NCBI RefSeq assembly: GCF_000764305.2
Contig: NW_025931625.1
Span: forward strand, 29,113 to 93,112
Direction: 5' to 3'
DNA from: Hyalella azteca
Lineage: Eukaryota; Arthropoda; Malacostraca; Amphipoda; Hyalellidae
Length of the DNA: 64,000 nucleotides
Both the position numbers and the translations under genes were made by a program. Positions 44,755-60,959 of the stretch are shown piece after piece. A model generated the notes under the pieces. The model saw only the letters and a list, made by a program, of their open reading frames with translations, was not told the DNA's origin and searched no databases. Numbering within the stretch: position 1 is the stretch's first letter; every line of letters starts with the position of its first letter.

Positions 44755-47700
44755 TCATGACCTGTAGTCGTCCTGCCAAGACTGGGCGGGCACGAACCTA
44801 ATTCCACTTGTTGGCCCAACGCCCATTATGGCAGGAGGGCGGCCGCCCCCGCCGAGGGGAGCTGCGGGAGGAGGAGGATTTGGACGACGCACGTCCTTAT
44901 ATACCATGGCTATGAGCACAAAAAATCCCCCAATGAGTTTTTCGACGAAGCCCACGACGATTTGGAAGGCCGGAGTGGCGCGGTCAATGAGGAACCCCGC
45001 CTCCCGCATGAAGAGCAGGAAGAGATGGACGGCCTCGCGACCAGCGTGCAGGGCGCAGGCGGCCAGAACATTGGACGGCTGGAGGGCGTAGGCCGCGTAG
45101 GTCGAGACGGTCTCGCCCGTCACGTTCTGCCTGACGTCCTCGACGAGACGGCGCCACGCCAGCGCCACACTCAGCGGCACGTCGCCCGCCGCCGCCGCCG
45201 CGGCCGCCGCCTGCCGCCGCTTGCGACTTGACGCAGACTCGGCGTCACACTCACCTACAGGCCTGCGAATAATCAACATTTTGAACTGATATTATACAAA
45301 GAATACTTAGTAATTAATGAATAATTTCGTCTGCATAATCAGTATGGGTATGAACAATTCCTTATAAATAATTAGCGACCATTGAGGAACGAGCTCCGTT
45401 ATGCAGCAGCGCGTTATTCTAGCGAATCGTGATCCAGCCTCGGCAACTCATCGACGCAGAGCAAGAGAAGATAAATGAAATGCGGGGATAATATCGATAG
45501 AGAATTAGCGACCATTCAGAGAGGTTTTTAGAGCTTGAGACTTCACGTGAGGGCACCATTTTTATTCCCAGTTTCACCAATGCCACGCGGGCAACATTGC
45601 TTTCTCCGTTGAGCAACTCTCACTCTCTGCCAGCCAATACCTGCCGTCACATACTCCCATCCCACCCCACACTACCTGCCCCAACCTACATCTGCACCTC
45701 CTGCCACCCCCGGCCAGCCCTGTTCCCTCCTACCAGCCCCGGCCATTTCCTGACAACCCCTGCCAGCCCCACCACCTGCCGCCACCACCACCAGCACCTG
45801 AGGACCACGAGGCGCAAGTTGAGTCCCGTGCTGGGGTTGCTGGTGACGGAGGCGACCTGGAACCAGTAGTGCAGCGGGGGTCGGGGCGGCCCCTCCAACA
45901 GCAGCCACAGCAGGTACCCGTGCGCGACCCCTGGTGCTGCTCACGCCCCCAGCAGGAGGAAAATTACAATTAATACATTTTCCTCCGGCTTAATTATTAT
46001 GTAATTATTTATTATGTAATCACATTAGTTATGTAGTAATTAAATAAATAAATAAATACAATTAATAAATTTGCACGCAATACGAGACCGAGGGAGACAA
46101 CGATATACGTAAAGAAACAATGCAGACAGGCGGGACATCTACATTATATGTGGTCGGTTATTATAATATGAGACTTGGATATTACTTCGAATACACAATT
46201 GAGTGATTTCTACCTGCTTAATGACCATACAATTGTCAAGCAATTTAGAACAATGAATGGACTTCAGTCATAGTATCTCACGTTGAATGTTAATCCACTT
46301 CTTGCCCTCCATGGAGCCAGGAACGCTAGCCATGACAGCATCCAGTTGCGTCACCATATCCACCTCACACGCGTCCACTTCCACCACATCCCTCCACACC
46401 TCCTCTGTTCCACCAGCAGGCACTGCACCAGCACCAGTCACGTCACAAGGGCGTGGCGGCAACTTCACTTTACTTTCCAGCCGCTGCCGCTCCTCCAACC
46501 AGCCGGAAAATATTCGGCCTGTACACAACAAGTTAAACGAAAAATTAAAATAAATATTCCATTAAATGAAATAACATCTCGGAACGAAGTTGTCTGCCAA
46601 TTATTTTGATAATTGTGACAAAAAAAATCGTAGAAAAATAAATACAGACGTGCTTAATGGAAATGAATTTAAAACTTACGTAATTCACGCTATATCCACA
46701 CTATAACAATGTTCAATAGCTGTACAGTCAAGCGACTTGACTGGGATAATTTCACGCACAAAAATTAGCAGCACTCGAGCATAAGAAAGCTGATACGTAT
46801 CAAAAACAATGACCCACGTAAACGTCGTAATTATGTGAGTCAGACACACAAACATCTTATTACGGCGCGTTAAAAACAGCGCAACGGGTTTGTAGTTAGT
46901 GATAACCTGCTGTGCCTGATCGAACTTAACAAAGAAAATATGAAAAGTTCGGCTTTTCATGGATAGTATATAGCGAAAATATAATTTACCTTCTAGTCTG
47001 TCTCTGATGTACTGCAACTTCCCGCGCCTGATCGAAATTAGCTCACAAAATATAAAAGTTCGGCCTCTCATGGCCAGTATATAGCGAAAATATAATGTAC
47101 CTTCGAGCCTGTCTCTGATGTACTGCAGCGTGACGTCAGCGAAGGAGTTCTTACAGCGCGGAAGGAGAGACGACCGACGACGCTTGCTGGTCCGCTGTTC
47201 GCCCTCACCCCGACGTCTGGGGGCGCTGTCGCCCGCGCACGAGCTCACCTCAACGGATATCGAGATAAACACTAAAGAACATATAATTTGAATATTAGAG
47301 AGGATGAAAGATAAAGAAACCAAGGTTTTTTTCTTGGGTCGACAGTCCCCTCTACCGCTCTTCCATGTTGTATAGCCCTACCCCGCTAAGATTTTCGTTT
47401 GCCATCTTCGCACACAAATATAAGTCACAGTCTCCACTCCTTCGGATTTTTCTTCTAATGAACAATCCAACTTAGCTTACCGAGCATTCGTATCTACATC
47501 AGGAGTCATGCTGAACAACAAGGATTAAAAATGTAGAAATCAATTCTAAAACTCACCAGTTTATTTCTCTTCTGCATTTAATGAATAAACGAATCAATAT
47601 TCAAGTGTTAAACACGAAGTTTAGCAGTGAATCACTTCAGTGTTACTTACCTCGCTCGCCAGACTGGAAATGCTGTCACTGCGCGCCATGGAGGAGGGAT

Positions 47701-48208
47701 CATCGCCCCCTACGCGCCCAAATGTGCATTCCCCGGGGGGACGGATGGAAGTTCTAACTCTCGATCTAGATTTCTCGCTCTCAAGAGGGAGTTGCTGCCT
47801 TGAACTTCCAACATTCGAGGCAGCGTCCGGAACATCGCTCTTATCGGGATAAAAAAGATCAGGGATGTGCGGGATGAAGTACTTGTTCTCATCCGTCAGT
47901 TTCACGGTTTCTATGTTCAAATTATTCAGAATTTTATCACAACTTCTCGCTGCAGAGTCCCTCCCTTGGTCCACCATACAGTTGTCGGTAACGGACTCCG
48001 CATCAGAGACGTCGGTGCCACAGGGCAGCAGGTTGAGCGTGGCTCGCACTGCTCTGCCTTCGTCAGCAGCCTCCGTGGAGGCGGTCACCGAGGCGCGGAT
48101 TCCTCCCGAGGGCGCGCCTGGTCGAGCTGACGCGGCGGGAGTGCGACAGGCGCTACTCGAGATCGCGTCATCAGCGTCGATGTAGGAAAAATCACGCACT
48201 GCAGACAT
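44755..48208 (-). CDS. Uncharacterised five-exon membrane protein, 529 aa
   Basis: I do not recognise the family. Exons: 48208-47651, 47248-47101, 46518-46282, 45936-45798, 45262-44755 (stop TGA). Phases 0, 1, 1, 2 match and GT-AG holds throughout. Residues 1-235 or so are polar and low-complexity (Ser/Asp/Arg-rich, with a KRRR cluster). The middle has SFADVTLQYIRDRLEGRIF and the more conserved-looking WINIQPPGVAHGYLLW and LHYWFQVASVTSN. The C-terminal exon has eight alanines, an amphipathic part (AVHLFLLFMREAGFLI) and a hydrophobic segment at about 460-482 (IVVGFVEKLIGGFFVLIAMV), followed by a proline/glycine-rich tail. Likely one membrane anchor near the C terminus. Exon 2 has a duplicated donor 111 bp downstream, in frame. 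Confidence 0.8.
45640..45797. repeat. Degenerate G/C-rich repeat at donor of unknown gene exon 4
   Basis: On the minus strand an irregular series of GGTGG, GGCAGG and GGGGCTGGCAGG starts at the donor CTCAG|GTGCTGG (45798/45797). Another junction-adjacent array, but the unit is too short and irregular to trace. Confidence 0.55.
46988..47130. repeat. Duplicated exon edge and donor (111 bp) in the unknown gene
   Basis: On the minus strand LQYIRDRLEG and the sequence after it are repeated: donor 1 GAAG|GTACAT at 47101/47100, donor 2 GAAG|GTAAAT at 46990/46989. The 111 bp between (37 codons) are open in the frame of the exon, so use of donor 2 would insert 37 residues. Confidence 0.9.
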
Positions 48209-48719
48209 CGCTTCTTGAGGAAAGTTTTTTTATGTAGGGATGAAATACGACGTTGTCATGAGAACAGTTTATAATTTTACGCTCCAGACTAGCAGGAGTA
48301 GTCGAACTATTAGCTCAGAAGGACTAGACAACTAAATGGTCATATATTTTTCAGCCGAGATATATGTTATTCTTTATGAGCACTTAGCCCGCGTATGGTG
48401 CTTCTACCAATTCCTTATTCACCAATCTTGAATCTCAGTTTTAACAGAACCTGGAACGAATTTAACAACAGACATAACTCACATAGGTATTTTTAAAACG
48501 AAAGCCTGAATGATTTTGCACTCATAGCCCGTGATCTTATCAATTGGGTTATTTGTTACCTCCAAAAAACTAACACATCCATAAAACTAATATATCCAAA
48601 AAACTAACACATTATGAGAGTTCGCGCCTGGTAACGAGAGGCCGGCCAAGCCACTTGATGTCTACTGGATCCTACTGCCCAACTAGCGACCGTCCTAGTG
48701 ACTCCTTATAATATTAAAT

Positions 48720-48968
48720 AATAGCGGTTTCAGCGTTTATTAGGCCGTAGGCCTGTTGCCGATTCTTAAAATCGCAGAATATTCACAGCTTGCTGTGGTC
48801 TCGAAAGCGCAACTCACCGCTTCAATTTTGCTTTGCTTAACCGCCCGGCCTCCTCGCTGATTCTGACCAGAAACTGGCGCACAGAGCTGGGATCGAACCC
48901 GCGCCTCTCTGCGCCAATCTTGGTACTCTCTTAACTTCAAACCCTGCGCCACCTCTTCCTTGTGGCTA
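48720..48968 (-). mobile_element. tRNA-like SINE with LINE-type 3' tail
   Basis: On the minus strand, an A-box-like GTGGCGCAGGG is followed by the B box GGTTCGATCCC (about 48891-48901), i.e. a Pol III promoter from a tRNA. The body ends TAAGAATCGGCAACAGGCC, then GGCCTAATAAACGCTG and an AT-rich tail, the same 3' end as the LINE copies in this window. It was therefore probably moved by that LINE's machinery. Target duplications were not identified. Confidence 0.75.
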
Positions 48969-48969
48969 A

Positions 48970-50560
48970 CAGATAGCCGCAGTACGGCGGCCGGCAGTCA
49001 CCTCATTCTGCGCTCTACCGCGTCTACAGCGACGTATTCAAGAAACACTCGTGTTCAGATTCTTGTTCGCTTTATTTTTAGTTCAAAAAATTTCATCTTT
49101 TAGAGAAATTTTTGATTTAGTACGTAGCAGTTGTGAACGATGAACATTGTTCACTAATATTTAAATTGCTCGATTGCTACGATCATTTATTCTCAAGTGC
49201 ATTTTTCTTCTTTTGGTTAAATTATTCTGTGGCGTCTAAATATTAGATCAGACCTTACTGCAGCAGGAGCTACGTAGCGCGAGGTCAGGTCTGTGTGGGT
49301 TGAGAAGTCAGTCGTGCCCTGCCAGCCCTACAGAGAGGTTCTCGCTGAGCTCACTCTGCCTTGCTGACTCGCTTGTGAAATTATACCCGAACTCTACATA
49401 TCGTGGCTGCATTCGGAAAGCTTGTTCACTCTATTTTACTACATTAATCCTATTTTGAATTTGCTTATTTCAAAGTGTTTTATACTGAAATCAAAGTCGA
49501 GTTTTATCCGTGTTAACTGAAGTTTTAACCAACGGAATCCCAGTGTAATTCAACTTTTAGCAAAGTCATCGTATTTTTTTTTAACGAGATAGTTGCCGGC
49601 ATTTGGCCGTAAGGCTCTGACAAGATTAAAGGTTGCGGCGAACGTCCGGCGACACAAATTTTTGTATTGTGAAAATAAATTGTTGAAGTGAATACGCCTT
49701 CATTACCCAAAGTTCCTCCAAATTTTGCGAACAAAACGTATTTATTTGAGAAAGAATAAACGTCGGATATGGTAAAATTGGAATATATAACGACTGAGGC
49801 AAGCAAAACTTCAACAGGAACCTGACTGGGGCCCGAGGGGGAGTCAAATCCCCTAATGGGATAGAAAACTCCCACCCCCTGCGGGATTACGATCTTCGAA
49901 CCCAACAGCAACATTCGAATACCTGAGTTGTTGAATGTATAATTATTGGAGTCTCAAGAGTCAAGTATGCAGCAAACAGGAGAGGTAAACCCTCAGCCAG
50001 AGCGACAGGATCGTCAGCCAGCGACGAGACCGTGCAAGACGAGCGTCAAGAGATGCACTTTACCTTCATAAATACTTAATAAATCGTGCAGGGGGAAATA
50101 CCGAAGCATATTCCTATTCTTAATCTATCTAAATGAAAATCTTCAACATGGGGTACCAGCCATAACAAGTATTTTTTAAGGTATCTAGATAAAATGCTTC
50201 AAAATACGACATCAGGATCGCGAAAAAGATTACTATAAACTTCCATGAAGCTGCATGGAACATCCAGCCAACTCCAGAGCGCACTCCAGAGCGTCTTTAA
50301 ACATGTGGTAATAAAAAAACTTCGACATGTCGTTTTATAGAAAAAGAATCTTAATTAATGCTATTTTAAATAGCATTTAGTTATAGTTAAAATTAGATTT
50401 GAACATTACGACATCGAATTTCGATCTATCAATAATGCCAATACCATGGCTCGGATAATATGTAACTCGATAAGAAAAACCATTGAGCTATTAAATTATA
50501 GAAGAATCCTCTTGTGAATAATGGATAATGTGAGGTTACATTAGGCTGGACAATACAAAA
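48970..50560. other. No recognisable gene
   Basis: Contains a 129-codon minus-strand frame at 49525-49914 without any family motif or splice context. GGGATTACGATCTTCGAACC near 49880 faintly resembles a B box. Otherwise nothing. Confidence 0.45.
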
Positions 50561-50564
50561 ATAA

Positions 50565-54938
<4,374 letters not shown>

Positions 54939-55236
54939 AGCTGCCCACACATATATCATACATAAGGCATACATTAAACACTTGGCATAAATTATAAACT
55001 GAGAGCTATTCATTAGTTCAGGGATTCATTCAATTAAAACTAAAAAACTCATTTGCCATCATCCACAAAGCTATTAACAGTTCTCATCCCTAGCAGGTTT
55101 ATATACAAATGATAAAGGATGACAAATGCAAAATTGGATTTTGTTTTAAATAAAAGACATTTTTAAGAGTATTTAGAGCAGCAAAGTATATAACAGCCCA
55201 ACTAAATTTCCTTGTATGTAAAACAAGGTGACTTAC

Positions 55237-55350
55237 CTGTTAAGAACACTTAGCAAGTTCTATCAAGAACTGAGGTGCACAACAACCAGTCCAACCTTTA
55301 GGTCAGTTAGACCTTTAGACCAATTATCCAAGTTCTCACGTGGTATAGTG
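55237..55350 (-). promoter_or_regulatory. Likely PSMD14 5' UTR exon and promoter side
   Basis: The perfect donor CAG|GTAAGT at 55237/55236 on the minus strand, no coding sequence, and position 297 bp above the exon with the start codon suggest a leader exon. Its upper limit cannot be seen. The TIR element beginning at 55560 limits the native promoter to about 300 bp or less. Confidence 0.45.
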
Positions 55351-55559
55351 GGTAGCTAAAAAATTCTAAATAATAATCTGCCTTTCCTCAGAGCAGACAT
55401 CTCACATCTGAAACTTTCGAAATTAAAAAATACAAAATACCAAGCAACATTTTTCAAAATATTGTTTACAGTACCAATTATTTTTATGGGCAATTCTAAA
55501 AATTTGCAAGCAAAATATGCCATTTTTGCTTTTACTCATTTACAGGTAATTTTTAACTA

Positions 55560-57022
55560 GGTAAACGCGGTATATTCCGACATCGTGGGTAATTATGACA
55601 TTTCTCTAGTTTTTCCTTTATATTAAGCTTTGTCTTCATTCCACGCATTCGTTGATGGTTGAAATAGTGACGTCATATTATTGCGCGCCCAAACTATTGC
55701 CAAAACACTAGGTCTGGGCCATCTAGCGGAAAAATGTTAAGATCCAATGAGAGACAGTGCACGCCACCCAGTGAGATCATCAAAAAACGTGTCAAAGTTG
55801 ATAGTTGACCTTGCTCTAAAATAGTGATAATATGTTTGTGTAGAAAGAATGTCATGGTTTGAGACTTTTAAATAAGCCTGTGAATATATTGGGAATCCTT
55901 TAAGTATACTTGTATTTGCTTATTTCAAGTGGTAGGTAAATAAATTAATAGATGATTAAGTTAAGAAAGGGATTTAGACACATAAAAACTAATTCCAACA
56001 CAACTTGAATTGGACACACACAGCTCGTTCCGATGGTTCCGAGCTGTGTGCAAAAATTAAAATTTTCTTAATTAAAAGCTTAATGGCTCTTAATTAAAAG
56101 CATAATTAAGTAGTGTTCAATATTCAATACCGTAAAATGGGGTAACTTAGACCACTTTTTTTTATAAATGATGCCATTTTTTTACTAGCTAAATTAAACT
56201 TGAATTGAAACATGCAAAATACAAGGTCTATGTTACCCCGTCAGGGCTGACATTAGGTGGTCTAAGTTACCCCATTTGGGGGCGGCGCCCCCCATTTTCA
56301 AACTATGACACTTTCCTAAAATTTGTCATTTGCATATGTAACTAGAAGAGTTCTACTACAATGTATCAAAACCTGGAGTTATTTACCCAAAAAATAAAAA
56401 AATTGGAGGGGGTACTCTGAGAGGCTTTAAATAATAGCTTTTCTTTGTGGGTCACATTTTTAATTTTTTAACCTATTAGATATGCAAACTTTTCTGATCT
56501 TTCTATTGCGTTATGTAGCCTCAGTATTAGGCCTTTAATGCCCATTGACAAAATTTTTCTATGTCAAATAGTTTTTGAGTTGTGGGGGTTTTTGTTAAAA
56601 AAACGAAAAGTGGTCTAAGTTACCCCGCCGGTCTAAGTTACCCCATTTTACGGTAGTATTCTAATTCAAAGCCGTGTCATATTCCAATACAGCTCACACA
56701 GCAATTGGAATTCGAACACAAGGATATTGGAATTACATATTAGTAGAGTTTGAAGCACAGCCGGAATTAGTCTCACAACGTGCCGAATTTAGTCACACAC
56801 AGCATCAGAATATAGGGATTTGGCAGATTTGCATTCTAAAGGCTTTTTAAATAAATATGGCAACAGTTTCAGTTTGTAACATTTCATCATTGCTGGTGCG
56901 TAGTGCCGTGTTTTGAGAGTGACATAAAGCAAACAGAACTCAAATTACTCATAATATGATTTTTTAATAGTTTTTCATTTCTCGATGCGTCCTTAATGTG
57001 TCGGAATATACCGCGTTTACCC
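55560..57022. mobile_element. 1.46-kb TIR element with nested MITE
   Basis: GGTAAACGCGGTATATTCCG at 55560 is inverted at 57022 (CGGAATATACCGCGTTTACC), flanked by TA on both sides, as in Tc1/mariner-type insertion. The interior holds the second element 56130-56653 and no transposase frame. It lies just upstream of PSMD14. Confidence 0.82.
56130..56653. mobile_element. 524-bp TA-flanked MITE
   Basis: CCGTAAAATGGGGTAACTTA and its inverse TAAGTTACCCCATTTTACGG mark the ends, with TA on each side. Extra internal copies of GGTCTAAGTTACCCC occur near 56240-56280. Non-coding. Confidence 0.88.
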
Positions 57023-57024
57023 TA

Positions 57025-58090
57025 ATTCACAGGTGCTTATATCGGTCTATCCTATTCTACAGAATGGTAAGCAGAGCATTTTTGTCTGCTTCATGCCACT
57101 GAGCCACATTTCACAAGTGTTGAAGTGGATCCTGCCCACTTTCCCAGGATTGGAATTTTTCTATTTGTTTCTGAAATCTCGCAGCTTCAACATGACGAAT
57201 TTTCAATACATTTGGAATCTCGCGGCTCGATCGTGCACTTTTGTTAAACTTTGGATAGGGTTAATTCATTGGACGGAAATCTTGCGGTTTCAGAAATGGC
57301 GGGAAACCTCTAGTTGCGGCCCTAAAGGCAGATGTTTTCCATGCTTGCACTTTCCCAGTTAGAAACTGCTGTTACACAGAGTCACAGACTGACAGACACT
57401 AAGTTTGATACAAAACATAAAAAAAGAGCTTGACAAATTGATGATATTAATGTTCATTTAAGAATGCCAAGTTAATTGCAAGTGACAAACCATCATTTAT
57501 CATTATCAATTTATCATGGATACAGTAGTACACTAGTACTAGTACCTAGGCCCGTCCTAGGGTGCCAGCCTGCCAGGGGCAGGGGCCTAGGCTAGGCCGC
57601 TAGGGCTAGGACATATACCGACATACGGACATAGGAGTAATTTGGAGCTCAAACTCTGCAATCTGCCCGTGCACGGCACTTCTCTCTGCACGGCATACAT
57701 GATGCTCTGGGTAACACTTAAATTAAAAGCTGAAGACGCTGAAGTGGCGAACGATTGATCGATGGAATGCCGCGGCTAAATTAGGTACTGTCGCCGATAA
57801 TAAACTTAATAACAAATAATAAAGCCGATAAGTACCGTCGATCCTAGTATTGCACCATGGACCATGCTGAGTCTACTTAGCTTTAAGCCAATTTAATGAA
57901 AAGTCTTGTCACTTCGATCACCGCATTCACCGGCACTCGTCAGTCGTCACCTACTAGGCTACCCGCTACTGCATACTGAATACTGATACTGATGACGCAG
58001 CATTGACGCTGATGTGCAACCACATGACGAAAAAAAGATCCATCGAATCTGATAATTCCGCAATTTCATAAGCTGGAGAAGCAATCAGAT
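57025..58090. other. No recognisable gene
   Basis: A 109-codon plus-strand frame (57033-57362) has no family motif. The rest is short frames and GC-richer patches around 57540-57620. Confidence 0.5.
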
Positions 58091-58091
58091 A

Positions 58092-59012
58092 TAGTAGTAT
58101 AGTATAGTATCTTCGGCATTAAAGAGTAGGCCTGGATAGGCCTGTCGCCGATTCTTGTGCTTTTCTTGACTAGACTGGCCTTTTGATCAGATCTTTTCAA
58201 CGGACGGTAGATTTAAAATCGATTCTAGATATCAGTTGTTCCGTAGGGTACGAGGCATTTTAAGACTAAACATGTGCTCTTGCATGGCTTTGTCTAGTCT
58301 GTTCTTGAACGCGTTCATACTCGGAGCGTCAACAATATCTTCAGGAACGCTGTTCCACATGTCAGTGACTCGAAGCAAGAAGAAATGTTGTCGCGTGGAT
58401 AAGTTGAACCGTAGTTTTTTTAGTTTATAGCTGTGGCCCCTGGTGTTGGTTCTTGTTTCAAATTCTAGTAATCCTTCTGGGACCTTGTACAAACCATGAG
58501 TATAATTGTATACTTCAATGAGGTCACCACGCAGGCGACGATAACGGAGACTGGGAAGCTTCATAATCTTCAATCTTTCTTCACAAGACTTGCCCTTTAA
58601 TCCTGGAATTATCCTTGTTGCACGTCTTTGAACACTCTCAACTAAATTTATGTCCTTTCAAGTCTCGGTGACCACACAACGTTTCCAAACTCTAGGTTCG
58701 GGCGCACGACAGAGGTGAACAACAGATTCATCATTACTGATCAGCCCAAGCAGTTTATTGGATGTATTAACTTGCGTTTCAATATGCCTATAAAATTTTA
58801 GCTCCCTGTCGACACAAACTCCAAGATCTTTTTTCACGCAAGACTTATCAATCATAACCCTCTCGTTGCAACCGTGTCTTCTCACGCTGTAAGCTTGCTG
58901 TTCATTGTTCTTGCCGAGGTGAAGTACTTTACACTTGTCAGCATTGAAATGCAGCTGCCACGTATCAGCCCAATCAACTTATTAAACTAAACTATCAAGA
59001 TCATTTTGCAGT
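58092..59012 (-). mobile_element. 3' part of a CR1/Jockey-like LINE
   Basis: On the minus strand: WADTWQLHFNADKCKVLHLG (about 58915-58970), DLGVCVDRELKFYRHI, then after a frameshift near 58650 SVQRRATRIIPGLKGKSC, LPSLRYRRLRGDLIEVYNYT and PSMNAFKNRLD, i.e. the end of reverse transcriptase and the C-terminal tail. The 3' UTR ends CAAGAATCGGCGACAGGCC and GGCCTACTCTTTAATGCC and then a TATACTATACTAT tail. The 5' part with the catalytic YADD is absent. Confidence 0.85.
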
Positions 59013-59074
59013 TACATTTTATTTGACGCATCCTTAACTGTATTATAAACTTTTGTGGATATCACCGGTACAAT

Positions 59075-59110
59075 CATGGTTGAAATAATACATGTATTAT
59101 TTCAACCATG
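59075..59110. mobile_element. 36-bp perfect palindromic mini-element
   Basis: The whole insert is its own reverse complement (CATGGTTGAAATAATACA and its inverse) and is flanked by GGTACAAT at 59067-59074 and 59111-59118, a perfect 8-bp target duplication. It lies beside the LINE remnant. Confidence 0.92.
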
Positions 59111-59586
59111 GGTACAATTACGTTGGAAACAAATTTACCTATTTTCGGGTTTTAGATGTTTAAAGGTCATATATCCAAGATTATTTTAAGCTGTCGATGA
59201 AAAATTATTGAATATAAAAAATTTACCTCTTAGACAATGCAAGTCTTTACTTTGAACTCGACAAAAATCCATAACATTCGCTAATAGTGTAGTGAGTAAA
59301 AGTGACCGCATTAGGTTCTAGGGGATGAACTTTCATATAAATAAATAAGCATGTAACTAGGAGAAGCCTGAGTAATAAAATAGGCTGAATATATAAATAA
59401 TGCGATTTAAATCACCACTCGTGACACGAACTTGTGCAGGCTCAACGGGGCAGGGAAAATCGAAGTTGGTTTTCTCCCGTTTATTTCATAGGAATATGAG
59501 AGACTAGAGCTAGCGAGGAACAACGTCACAGCTCCCATCATCAATATAGACTGAAATAGCGTATAAGTTTGACCAATAAGTCGGTT

Positions 59587-59800
59587 GCCAGTCCAAACGC
59601 TCAAACTTATCGTCAGTCTTGCATGAACCCAAAGGTCTCGCCCGTCCGTCTTTTCCAGGTTTGTCAAACCTCAAACTCCGCCCACCCGTCATGCAAGACG
59701 TCAAACTTTGAGCGTCCACACGCTCCGTCTTGTCGTCAAACCTGGCATGACATGCAAGACTGCCAAGACGTACTGACGATAAGTTTGAACGTATGGACGG
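59587..59800. repeat. Possible TIR element
   Basis: CAAACTTATCGTCAGT near 59602 reappears inverted as ACTGACGATAAGTTTG near 59772, with several CTTGCATG and GTCAAAC motifs between. The right side ends GTATGGACGGGGCTTTA, like many hAT ends, but no target duplication was found. Confidence 0.5.
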
Positions 59801-60449
59801 GGCTTTAGACTCCGGTATCCTGTACTCTCTATCTACTCTATCTACTGTATCCTGTAACTTCTATCTAGTGTATCCTATAAACCTATCTCTAATATTTACG
59901 CTTAGATACACGTCTTGTTATTGTCCTTCCCTGGCCAATGAAGTTATTCGGACAATTATAAACGAACCAAAACCCCTCAGGTTTTTCTACTATTGATTAG
60001 TAGTTCAGACCTTCCAGATCTGACATGTATATCATATTTCGCTACATAGAGGTAATTTTAAATTTATCACATTAATATTTATACTCTTAGGATTACGTTT
60101 ATCGTATTAATAATTTGCACACTATCATAAGGATAGTCCAAAGAAAGCTTATTTCGGTTGATGGCTGCATCACTTCCGCCACGCTCCTTTCATAGTCTCC
60201 TCTAAGGCCCCTTTCACACAGGGCAATAAATACTGCCAGCGTCCGACAGTATTTACTGCCGAACCTTAGCGGACATACGAAATGTGCACTGCTGTTCACA
60301 CACGACTGCATTTCATTTACTGCGGCGTAGAACTTGACGCCTGACGCCCGCGTGTGTCGCGCTAAAACAGCGGCGGTAGATTTGTCATTCGTCTGCGTAC
60401 CGACGCCATCTTCGTCTGCGTACCGACGCTATTTTCGTCTGCGTGCCGA

Positions 60450-60690
60450 CGCTTCCCCACGTGCATTCTGTGAATTTTCCCCACGTGTATTCAGTGATTT
60501 TCCCCACGTGCATTCAGTTAATTTCCCCATGTGTATTTAGTGAATTTTCGCTACGTGCATTCAGTGATTTTCCCCACGTGCATTTAGTAAATTTTCCCCA
60601 CATGCATTCAGTGACTTTCCCCAATGCATTCAGTGAATTTCCCCAAAGGCATTTAGTGAATTTTCCCCACGGGCATTTAGTGACACTAAA
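60450..60690. repeat. 24-bp minisatellite, about 10 copies
   Basis: Unit CCCCACGTGCATTCAGTGAA with TTTT. Four copies keep the palindrome CACGTG and others have single changes. The 168-codon frame across it is a product of the repeat. Confidence 0.88.
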
Positions 60691-60959
60691 GCGTGCTTAT
60701 GATGTTATCTCCCCATCTCCACGTGTGAACATCTCGCTGTCCCCACATCACCACGTGTTTCGGGTAACGTCTTCTCGTGTCTCGGCATCGCTCTATCATC
60801 TCTGCCTCTGCAACGTCTCCACGACGACGTCACGTCCACGACGTCTCGCTACGCAACCACGTGTAGCACGTCGACCTTCACCACTGGCCAGGCCTTCCAG
60901 TTCTATTTGGATCTTCACTTTGAGCAGGTCACGGGAGTTTAACAAATAAATTCACATTA

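Noticed and set aside
48880..48968. tRNA gene
   Set aside because: A and B boxes are present but no complete cloverleaf is evident, and the sequence continues into a LINE-type tail, so it is a SINE head.
49525..49914. 129-codon minus-strand frame
   Set aside because: No recognisable domain, no start context or splice partners; could be chance in this composition.
55653..55680. Another copy of the CATGGTTGAA mini-element
   Set aside because: Only one end (GATGGTTGAAATAG) is present; no inverted partner or target duplication.
60443..60949. 168-codon frame with FPHVHSVNF-type repeats
   Set aside because: Product of the 24-bp minisatellite; no start context, splice sites or domain.
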